64,000 bases of DNA from Pseudomonas vranovensis DSM 16006 (lineage in GTDB: Bacteria > Pseudomonadota > Gammaproteobacteria > Pseudomonadales > Pseudomonadaceae). Under the pieces are notes generated by a model. It made no database searches. It saw nothing but the letters and a program-made list of their open reading frames with translations, and was not told the DNA's origin. Of the stretch, positions 57,458 through 64,000 are shown piece after piece. The position numbers and the translations under genes are program-made. The DNA lies in contig NZ_AUED01000002.1 in the NCBI RefSeq assembly GCF_000425805.1, positions 186,001 to 250,000 of the forward strand, read 5' to 3'. Within the stretch, counting starts at the first letter, position 1. Every line of letters starts with the position of its first letter.

Positions 57458-59458
57458 CTAACGAACCAAATGCAAAAACTGCATATGCCGCTCGTACTGA
57501 TCAAGGATGTCGTTGATGATCTGCTCCTTGCTGTAGCCAACCAGGTCATAGTCCTGGCTGCCTTCGCTCAGGTGAACTTCAGCACGATAGTAACGACGGT
57601 TCTTCAACTCCTGGGTACCCAACCCGCCCAAGGCGAATGACGGGGTGAAATACCCGCGCATCTGCACCTGGTAAATGAACGGCTGCTCTTCACCGTGGCC
57701 GATCTTGAGGCTGACGTTGTCGTGGCTCGGGTCCTCCTGGGTGATGACGTTCAGGCCTTTCTCGACAAACACCTCGGTTACCTCGGCAATCGCCGGGCGC
57801 ACCACGTCGTCCATGAAGCGGTACACCTCATCGCGCGACGGAAAATGCACGGCCTGGCTCAAGCGCTGACGCCAGCCACCGCGTCCGCGGCGCGAATTGG
57901 CGAAAGGTGCCAGGGAATGCATCTGCGCAATCTGGCGTTGCGACTCCAGGTAGAACGCCTTGTGCAGGCCCCACATCATGGCCAGCAGGATCACCGAGAA
58001 CGGCAGCGAGGTCAGTACCACCGCCGACTTCAACGAATCGATGCTGCCGGCGAACAACAGGCCGATGGTCACCAGCGCCGTCATCGCGCCCCAGAACACC
58101 CGCAACCAGTTGGGGCCGTCTTCATCGGCATTGCCGCCACGGGCGGACAGGGTCGACAGCACCACAGTGCCGGAGTCGGCGGAGGTGACGAAGAACACAA
58201 AACTGATGAACACGGTGACGCCGATCACCGCCTTGCTCCAGGGGTAGGTTTCCAGCAGCAGGTAGAGGGTCATTGACGGGTTGTCGATCGCCGACTGTCC
58301 CAGTGCGGTCATGCCGTGATCGAGCACCTGGGACATGGCGCTGTTGCCGAAGATCGACATCCACGCCAGGGTGAAGCCCAACGGAATCAGCAGCACGCCA
58401 AAGACGAATTCACGGATGGTCCGGCCACGGGAGATCCGCGCGATGAACAGGCCTACAAACGGCGCCCAGGCAATCCACCAGGCCCAGTAGAACACGGTCC
58501 AGCCGCCCAGCCAGTCGCTGGCCTCGTTGTAGGCATAGACATCAAAGCTCTTGCGCGGCAGCGCCCCCAGGTAGTCACCCAGGTTCTGGATCAGGGTATT
58601 GAACAGATGCTGCGTGGGCCCGGCAAACAGCACGAACAGCAACAGCGCACAGGCCAGGAACATGTTGATGTCGGACATCACCCGCACGCCCTTCTCGACC
58701 CCCGCCACGGCAACCGCCACCGCAGCACCCATCATCAGGGTAATCAGCGCCACTTGTACCCATTGGGTATGCGGGATGCCGAAGAGGTAGTCCAGGCCAG
58801 AGTTCAGGTGCAGCACACCAAAGCCCATGTCGGCGCCCAGGCCGAACACCGTGGCAATGATCCCGAAGCCATCCACCGCATAACCGATCGGCCCGTTGAT
58901 GCGTTTCCCGATCAGCGGGTAAAGCGCAGAACGCAGGGCCAGAGGCAGGTTGTGACGGTAGGCAAAGTACGCCAGGGCCATGCCGACGAAGGCAAACACG
59001 CCCCAGCCATGCAGGCCCCAGTGCAGGAACAACAACTGCATCGCCTGACGCCCGGCCTCGGCAGTGCCCGCCTCGCCCTGGGGCGGATGGAGCATATGGG
59101 TCAGGGGTTCGGAGACACAGAAGAAGAACAAGGTGATGCTGATACCGGCGGCGAACAGCATGCCGGCCCAGGACAGGTAGCTGAACTCGGGCTCGTCGTG
59201 GTCGGCACCGAGCTTGATCTTGCCGTAGCCGGACAAGGCGGTGACCACCACGAAGACCAGGTACAGCGTCATTGCCAGCATGTAATACCAGCCGACCGTG
59301 TTGGCCGCCCAGTTCTGCGCCGCCAGCAACCACTCACCCGCTGCTTGCGGGTTGCTGATGACCACCAGTCCGAAAATGAGGATAAAGCTCGCCGCGAAAT
59401 AGAAAACCGGCGGATTCATGCGGATCTTGCCGCTGGGTAGGGAACTCGGTGCACTCAT
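57458..59458 (-). CDS. betT: BCCT-family choline/betaine-type transporter BetT
   Basis: A 666-residue transporter with 12 helices and a cytoplasmic C-terminal domain of about 150 residues typical of osmoregulated choline carriers (BetT). The BCCT signature is FYWAWWIAWAPFVGLFIARISRG-like: the aromatic box of W and Y residues that holds quaternary ammonium or sulfonium groups, seen at about 330-350. Choline is the usual substrate; glycine betaine, carnitine or DMSP are possible. GAGGTG precedes ATG 59458. A 12-bp perfect inverted repeat lies about 95 bases upstream. No betIBA genes are adjacent; instead the neighbours are sulfur genes. Confidence 0.92.
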   Translation of the reverse strand: MSAPSSLPSGKIRMNPPVFYFAASFILIFGLVVISNPQAAGEWLLAAQNWAANTVGWYYMLAMTLYLVFVVVTALSGYGKIKLGADHDEPEFSYLSWAGMLFAAGISITLFFFCVSEPLTHMLHPPQGEAGTAEAGRQAMQLLFLHWGLHGWGVFAFVGMALAYFAYRHNLPLALRSALYPLIGKRINGPIGYAVDGFGIIATVFGLGADMGFGVLHLNSGLDYLFGIPHTQWVQVALITLMMGAAVAVAVAGVEKGVRVMSDINMFLACALLLFVLFAGPTQHLFNTLIQNLGDYLGALPRKSFDVYAYNEASDWLGGWTVFYWAWWIAWAPFVGLFIARISRGRTIREFVFGVLLIPLGFTLAWMSIFGNSAMSQVLDHGMTALGQSAIDNPSMTLYLLLETYPWSKAVIGVTVFISFVFFVTSADSGTVVLSTLSARGGNADEDGPNWLRVFWGAMTALVTIGLLFAGSIDSLKSAVVLTSLPFSVILLAMMWGLHKAFYLESQRQIAQMHSLAPFANSRRGRGGWRQRLSQAVHFPSRDEVYRFMDDVVRPAIAEVTEVFVEKGLNVITQEDPSHDNVSLKIGHGEEQPFIYQVQMRGYFTPSFALGGLGTQELKNRRYYRAEVHLSEGSQDYDLVGYSKEQIINDILDQYERHMQFLHLVR

Positions 59459-59550
59459 CTAACGCGCACCTCGAAATGAGGGAAAAGGCTTGGATTGAAC
59501 GGGTTCAGCAAAGGGTTTCCTCCTGTTGAACGCCGGCAGCGGACCACCGT

Positions 59551-59578
59551 TTTAACTTGAACAAGCGTTCAAGTTAAA
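59551..59578 (-). promoter_or_regulatory. BetI/TetR-like operator upstream of betT
   Basis: TTTAACTTGAAC, four bases AAGC, then GTTCAAGTTAAA: a perfect 12-bp inverted repeat. The TTGAAC / GTTCAA core is what I recall for BetI, the choline-responsive TetR repressor. It lies between the divergently placed ends of betT (start) and epsC (stop), so it is assigned to betT. Confidence 0.7.
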
Positions 59579-59631
59579 CATGGATGGGGTCCGCAATGCG
59601 ACCCGATGCCGCAAGCCAAGCCTGGTTTGCG

Positions 59632-60564
59632 CTACTTCTGGGTCCCGTCATCGTGCTGCAGATTGGCCTGGGTCAGGTTGCTGCCCGGCGCCACACTGCG
59701 GGTCAGCCAGACGTTGCCGCCGATGGTCGAACCCTTGCCGATGGTGATACGTCCCAGAATAGTGGCGCCGGCGTAAATCACCACGTCGTCCTCTACGATC
59801 GGGTGGCGCGGGTGCCCCTTTTGCAACTGGCCGTCTTCGTCAGCCGGGAAGCGCTTGGCGCCCAGGGTAACGGCCTGGTAGATGCGCACACGCTCACCGA
59901 TGATTGCCGTCTCGCCGATCACTACGCCAGTGCCGTGGTCGATGAAGAAACTCTGACCGATCTGCGCACCCGGGTGGATGTCGATACCGGTGGCCGAATG
60001 CGCCAGCTCCGAACTGATCCGCGCGAGCAACGGCAGGCCAGCGCGGTACAGGTGATGGGCCAGACGGTGATGGATGACCGCAAGAATTCCCGGGTAGCAC
60101 AGCAACACTTCATCGACGCTGCGCGCCGCCGGGTCGCCGTGGAAGGCAGCCAGTACATCGGTATCGAGGATGCTGCGCAGGCCCGGCAATGCCGCAGCAA
60201 AGCCCTGGATAACGCTCAGGGCCTTGGCGTCGACATCCGCCATGTTGCACTTGCCGTGGCGAGCCACGTAGCGAAGCTCGAGGCGGGCCTGGGCGAGCAA
60301 GGCAGTCAGGGCCGAATCGAGGGTGTGCCCGACATAGAAGTCTTCACTTTCCTCGCGCAAGTCCACGGGCCCCAGGCGCATCGGGAACAGCGCCCCGCAC
60401 AGTTGCTCGAGGATGTGCCGCATGGCTTCACGCGAAGGCAGCTCGCGGCCGCCCTGTTCGCCACTGCTACGACCATTGCTGCTGCGCCATTTGTCCCGGG
60501 CAGTACGCAAGCCGGCGACGATGCCCTGCAATTGCCAATGCCCTGTTTGCGCGTTTTCGCTCAC
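59632..60564 (-). CDS. epsC: Serine O-acetyltransferase, EpsC type
   Basis: A 310-residue serine acetyltransferase that makes O-acetylserine for cysteine synthesis. The left-handed beta-helix hexapeptide repeats (IDIHPGAQIGQSFFIDHGTGVVIGETAIIGERVRIYQAVTLGAKR) and the active-site His/Asp pair are present in the second half. The N-terminal half is longer than in plain CysE, as in EpsC proteins. I chose GTG 60564 with AGGAGA seven bases upstream over GTG 60582. It is divergent from dcyD across 192 bases. Confidence 0.9.
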   Translation of the reverse strand: MSENAQTGHWQLQGIVAGLRTARDKWRSSNGRSSGEQGGRELPSREAMRHILEQLCGALFPMRLGPVDLREESEDFYVGHTLDSALTALLAQARLELRYVARHGKCNMADVDAKALSVIQGFAAALPGLRSILDTDVLAAFHGDPAARSVDEVLLCYPGILAVIHHRLAHHLYRAGLPLLARISSELAHSATGIDIHPGAQIGQSFFIDHGTGVVIGETAIIGERVRIYQAVTLGAKRFPADEDGQLQKGHPRHPIVEDDVVIYAGATILGRITIGKGSTIGGNVWLTRSVAPGSNLTQANLQHDDGTQK

Positions 60565-60756
60565 GGTTACGTCTCCTGCCACGGCGGCGGTTATTGGAAG
60601 GGAAGGCCGCCTGATAGGCGGTCACTTTACGGCAAATCACCAGGCGGGAAAAAATAACCCTTTATTCCAGATCGCGATAACGCAGGCATAAGCCCTGGAG
60701 TTGCCCCTGAGCTTGGCGCTGCCTATAGTCGAATTTTCCCACGCAGATGTGTTGCC

Positions 60757-61755
60757 ATGATCGAACGACAGCTCGAACGCTTCAATCGTCTGGACCTGCT
60801 AGGCGCACCCACCGCACTGGAAAAGCTGGATCGCCTTTCGGCCTGGCTGGGCCGCGAAATCTACGTCAAGCGCGACGATTGCACGCCGCTCGCCCTCGGC
60901 GGCAACAAGCTGCGCAAGCTCGAATACCTGGCCGCCGACGCCTTGAGCAAGGGTGCCGACACCCTGGTGACCGCCGGTGCAATCCAGTCCAATCATGTGC
61001 GCCAGACGGCCGCCTTGGCTGCGCGCCTGGGCCTGGGTTGTGTGGCGCTACTGGAAAACCCCATCGGCACCGATTCGCTCAATTACCAGCAAAACGGCAA
61101 CCGCCTGCTGCTCGACCTGTTCGATGCCAAGGTCGAGTTGGTCGACAACCTGGACAATGCCGATGATCAACTCCAGGCCCTTGCCATACGGCTGCACGCC
61201 AGCGGTCGCAAACCTTACGTGGTGCCTATTGGTGGCTCCAACGCTCTCGGTGCGCTGGGTTATGTGCGTGCAGGCCTTGAACTGGCGACCCAGATCGACC
61301 ACACCGGCAAGCAATTTGCCGGCGTGGTCCTGGCCTCCGGCAGCGCCGGCACCCATAGCGGCCTCGGCCTGGCCCTGGCATCGGTCATGCCACAACTGCC
61401 GGTGATTGGGGTGACCGTATCGCGCAGTGATGAAGACCAGCGGCCCAAGGTCCAGGGCCTGGCCGAACGCACGGCCGAACTGCTCGGTGTGCAGGTACCC
61501 GGCAGCTTTCACGTTGAACTCTGGGACGAGTATTTCGCCCCCCGCTACGGCGAGCCGAATGCCGGCACCCTGGCCGCCATACGCCTGCTGGCAAGCCACG
61601 AAGGCCTGCTGCTGGATCCGGTGTACACCGGCAAGGCCATGGCCGGCTTGCTCGATGGCATCGCTCGCCAGCGTTTCGATGATGGTCCGCTGATTTTCCT
61701 GCATACCGGTGGGGCTCCGGCATTATTCGCCTACCCTGAGGTCTGGAACAGCTGA
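60757..61755 (+). CDS. dcyD: D-cysteine desulfhydrase
   Basis: A 332-residue PLP enzyme of the ACC-deaminase/D-cysteine desulfhydrase family, which converts D-cysteine to pyruvate, sulfide and ammonia. The PLP lysine is K51 in [28 protein letters not shown] and [12 protein letters not shown] are the phosphate and substrate loops. Its position directly before the cystine transporter matches dcyD-yecSC-type gene order. It allows sulfur use from, and detoxification of, D-cysteine. Confidence 0.93.
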   Translation: MIERQLERFNRLDLLGAPTALEKLDRLSAWLGREIYVKRDDCTPLALGGNKLRKLEYLAADALSKGADTLVTAGAIQSNHVRQTAALAARLGLGCVALLENPIGTDSLNYQQNGNRLLLDLFDAKVELVDNLDNADDQLQALAIRLHASGRKPYVVPIGGSNALGALGYVRAGLELATQIDHTGKQFAGVVLASGSAGTHSGLGLALASVMPQLPVIGVTVSRSDEDQRPKVQGLAERTAELLGVQVPGSFHVELWDEYFAPRYGEPNAGTLAAIRLLASHEGLLLDPVYTGKAMAGLLDGIARQRFDDGPLIFLHTGGAPALFAYPEVWNS

Positions 61756-61863
61756 ATGGCTTATCTGAAAACGATATAAGAAAATAAATTTATATTATTT
61801 TTAAGCCTATAGCGCTTCACCCTATTGTCGTCACCCACTACACAACAACATTGGGGCTTCGTC

Positions 61864-62652
61864 ATGACAGTAATCGGTAAACAGATTTTCAATGCAGGTG
61901 TTGCCCTGCTGCTGGGCGCCAGCCTGCTTGGCCAGGCCGTTGCCGGCGAGCAATTGAAGACCATCAAAGACAAAGGGGTGATCAGCGTAGGCCTCGAAGG
62001 CACCTACCCACCCTTCAGCTTCGTCGATGAAAGCGGCAAGCTGGCCGGCTTCGAGGTGGAGCTCTCCGAAGCCCTGGCCAAGGAGCTGGGGGTCAAGGCC
62101 AAGCTGCAGCCGACCAAATGGGACGGCATCCTCGCCGCCCTTGAGTCCAAGCGCCTGGACGTGGTGGTCAACCAAGTGACCATCTCTGATGAGCGCAAGA
62201 AAAAGTACGACTTCTCCGAGCCCTATACCGTTTCCGGTATCCAGGCGCTGACCCTGAAAAAGAACGAAGGCACGATCAAATCTGCCGCCGACCTGGCCGG
62301 CAAGAAGGTCGGTGTGGGCCTGGGTACCAACTACGAGCAGTGGGTGAAATCGGCGGTACCGAAGGCGGAGGTGCGCACCTATGACGATGACCCGAGCAAG
62401 TTCCAGGACCTGCGCGTGGGCCGAATCGACGCCATCCTCATCGACCGCCTGGCCGCGCTGGAATACGCGAAGAAAGCCCAGGACACCGCCGTGGCAGGTG
62501 ACGCCTTCTCGCGCCTGGAATCCGGTATCGCCCTGCGCAAGGGTGAGCCCGAATTGCTCGATGCTATCAACAAGGCGCTGGACAAGCTGCGCGCCGATGG
62601 CACCCTGGCCAAGCTCTCCGAGAAGTACTTTGGCGCCGACGTGACTAAATGA
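61864..62652 (+). CDS. tcyJ: Cystine-binding periplasmic protein (FliY/TcyJ-like)
   Basis: A 262-residue family 3 solute-binding protein with a signal peptide (cleavage after GQAVAG). LKTIKDKGVISVGLEGTYPPF and GKLAGFEVELSEALAKELGVKAK are hallmark segments of the cystine-binding FliY. ATG 61864 gives the typical length; a start 13 codons upstream would precede the signal peptide. An AT-rich region of about 60 bases precedes it. It overlaps the permease by ATGA. Confidence 0.93.
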   Translation: MTVIGKQIFNAGVALLLGASLLGQAVAGEQLKTIKDKGVISVGLEGTYPPFSFVDESGKLAGFEVELSEALAKELGVKAKLQPTKWDGILAALESKRLDVVVNQVTISDERKKKYDFSEPYTVSGIQALTLKKNEGTIKSAADLAGKKVGVGLGTNYEQWVKSAVPKAEVRTYDDDPSKFQDLRVGRIDAILIDRLAALEYAKKAQDTAVAGDAFSRLESGIALRKGEPELLDAINKALDKLRADGTLAKLSEKYFGADVTK

Positions 62653-63317
62653 TCGAAGACAGCCTGCAGCTTGCTCTCGACAGCGCGCCCTTTCTGCTCA
62701 AGGGCGCTTACTACACGGTAATCCTCAGCCTGGGCGGGATGTTCTTCGGCCTGCTGCTGGGTTTTGGCCTGGCGCTGATGCGCTTGTCGTCGTTCAAGCT
62801 GCTGAGCTGGACGGCGCGGGTCTATGTGTCGTTCTTTCGCGGCACACCGCTGCTGGTGCAGTTGTTCATGATCTACTACGGCCTGCCGCAGCTGGGGCTT
62901 GAGCTGGACCCGTTGCCGGCAGCGCTGATCGGCTTCTCGCTGAACATGGCCGCCTACGCCTGTGAAATCCTGCGTGCTGCCATTGGCTCCATCGATCGCG
63001 GCCAGTGGGAGGCCGCCGCCAGTATCGGCATGACCCGTGGCCAGGCAATGCGCCGGGCGATCCTGCCCCAGGCGGCGCGTACCGCCTTGCCACCGCTTGG
63101 CAACAGCTTCATTTCGCTGGTCAAGGACACTGCCCTGGCGGCCACCATCCAGGTGCCGGAACTGTTTCGCCAGGCGCAGCTGATCACCGCCCGTACCTTT
63201 GAAATCTTCACCATGTACCTTGCCGCCGCCCTGATCTACTGGGTGCTGGCCAGCGTTCTCGCACACTTTCAGAACCGTCTGGAAGCGCGGGTCAACCGGC
63301 ACGACCAGGAGTCCTGA
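62649..63317 (+). CDS. tcyL: Cystine ABC transporter permease (YecS/TcyL-like)
   Basis: A 222-residue HisMQ-type permease. [21 protein letters not shown] and the EAA loop ([32 protein letters not shown]) are typical; four to five membrane helices. It is the membrane channel for L-cystine and related sulfur compounds with the binding protein before it and the ATPase after it (2 bases). Confidence 0.94.
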   Translation: MIEDSLQLALDSAPFLLKGAYYTVILSLGGMFFGLLLGFGLALMRLSSFKLLSWTARVYVSFFRGTPLLVQLFMIYYGLPQLGLELDPLPAALIGFSLNMAAYACEILRAAIGSIDRGQWEAAASIGMTRGQAMRRAILPQAARTALPPLGNSFISLVKDTALAATIQVPELFRQAQLITARTFEIFTMYLAAALIYWVLASVLAHFQNRLEARVNRHDQES

Positions 63318-63319
63318 GC

Positions 63320-64000
63320 ATGATCGTGGTAGACCGACTGAGCAAGCAGTTCAACGGCCAGACCGTGCTGAACGACATCAGCCTGAAGGTCGAGGCCGGC
63401 GAGGTGATCGCCATCATCGGCCCCAGCGGCTCGGGCAAGACCACCTTCCTGCGTTGCCTCAACTTGCTGGAAACCCCCAGCAGCGGCCGCATCCAGGTCG
63501 GCGATGTGCAGATCGATGCCAACCGCCCGCTCGGCCAGCAGCAAGGACTGATCCGCAAGCTGCGCCAGCAGGTAGGTTTCGTGTTCCAGAGCTTCAACCT
63601 GTTCCCGCACCGCACGGCACTGGAGAACGTCATCGAAGGGCCGCTGGTGGTCAAGAAGACCCCGCACGACAAGGCGGTGGCGCTGGGACGCAAGCTGCTC
63701 GCCAAGGTGGGCCTTGCCGGCAAGGAAGACGCCTACCCGCGCAAGCTTTCGGGTGGCCAGCAACAACGCGTAGCCATTGCCCGCGCGCTGGCCATGGAAC
63801 CTGAAGTGATTCTGTTCGACGAACCCACCTCGGCACTGGACCCTGAGCTGGTTGGCGAGGTGCTGGCCACCATCCGCGGGCTTGCCGAAGAAAACCGCAC
63901 GATGATCATCGTCACTCATGAAATGAGCTTTGCCCGCGACGTCGCCAACCGGGTGATCTTTTTCGACAAGGGTGTGATCGTCGAACAGGGTGAGGCCAAG
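63320..64000 (+). CDS. tcyN: Cystine ABC transporter ATP-binding protein (YecC/TcyN-like), cut by window end
   Basis: The first 227 codons of an ABC ATPase; the frame is open to the last base. Walker A is GPSGSGKTT, the signature [15 protein letters not shown], Walker [16 protein letters not shown] and the H-loop [11 protein letters not shown], so the core is complete and only about 20-30 residues should be missing. It energises cystine uptake by the two preceding gene products. Confidence 0.95.
   Translation, partial: MIVVDRLSKQFNGQTVLNDISLKVEAGEVIAIIGPSGSGKTTFLRCLNLLETPSSGRIQVGDVQIDANRPLGQQQGLIRKLRQQVGFVFQSFNLFPHRTALENVIEGPLVVKKTPHDKAVALGRKLLAKVGLAGKEDAYPRKLSGGQQQRVAIARALAMEPEVILFDEPTSALDPELVGEVLATIRGLAEENRTMIIVTHEMSFARDVANRVIFFDKGVIVEQGEAK

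Overview
The window looks like a chromosomal segment of a Pseudomonas, most likely of the P. putida / P. fluorescens lineage. The evidence is a GC-rich composition with strong G/C preference at third codon positions, OprD-family porins, the sulfonate cluster ssuEADCBF with lsfA and an OprE-like porin, the block tex-ompR-envZ-rimK-hslR-hslO-pckA, and Pseudomonas-type REP repeats with the core CGGGGCAAGCCCGCTCCCAC. No phage, integrase, transposase or CRISPR array was seen. Species assignment is inference from remembered gene order and protein families; nothing was searched.

Layout. 0-3.3 kb: end of a histidine/arginine-type ABC permease, a Methyltransf_32-type methyltransferase, the spermidine exporter pair mdtJI with a 5' leader that carries a candidate 25-codon peptide, a small lipoprotein and tRNA-Thr(TGT). 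3.3-13.5 kb: an orphan trimethylamine-monooxygenase-like FMO, hldD, an MFS transporter, a GltB-like FMN/Fe-S protein, an OprQ-like porin with a terminator-rich leader, and a Fur-type TonB siderophore receptor. 13.7-22.4 kb: agmatine to putrescine (aguBA), a fused kinase / PLP phospho-lyase, and the complete dTDP-L-rhamnose operon rfbBADC. 22.4-33 kb: a DctBD-like two-component pair coupled to a thioesterase, cysQ-nudE, yrfG, a LysM/BON protein, a LysR regulator, and fdhD with a YdeP-like molybdoenzyme. 33-46 kb: glycine-zipper protein, thioesterase, pckA, hslO, hslR, rimBK, envZ/ompR, tex, PaaI-like thioesterase, gshA and a TetR regulator. 46.4-64 kb: a continuous organosulfur region with ssuEADCBF, lsfA, an OprE-like porin, tauABCD, a BCCT transporter, a serine acetyltransferase, D-cysteine desulfhydrase and a cystine ABC transporter cut off by the window end.

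How it works together. The last 18 kb is a sulfur-scavenging system: two sulfonate importers with their desulfonating oxygenases, an associated peroxiredoxin and porin, cysteine synthesis input and D-cysteine/cystine use. The polyamine theme recurs at two places (aguBA makes putrescine, mdtJI exports spermidine).

The coding content is mostly ordinary. The best candidates for something undescribed are in the non-coding DNA: (i) the mdtJI leader, with a near-leaderless upstream peptide ORF and an anti-Shine-Dalgarno right after its stop codon; (ii) intrinsic terminators sitting inside the 5' leader of the OprQ-like porin, between ompR and envZ, and upstream of hslR; (iii) a 240-bp intergenic region with two DnaA-box-like sites and repeated GTTGGTC units; and (iv) long dyads upstream of betT and pckA.
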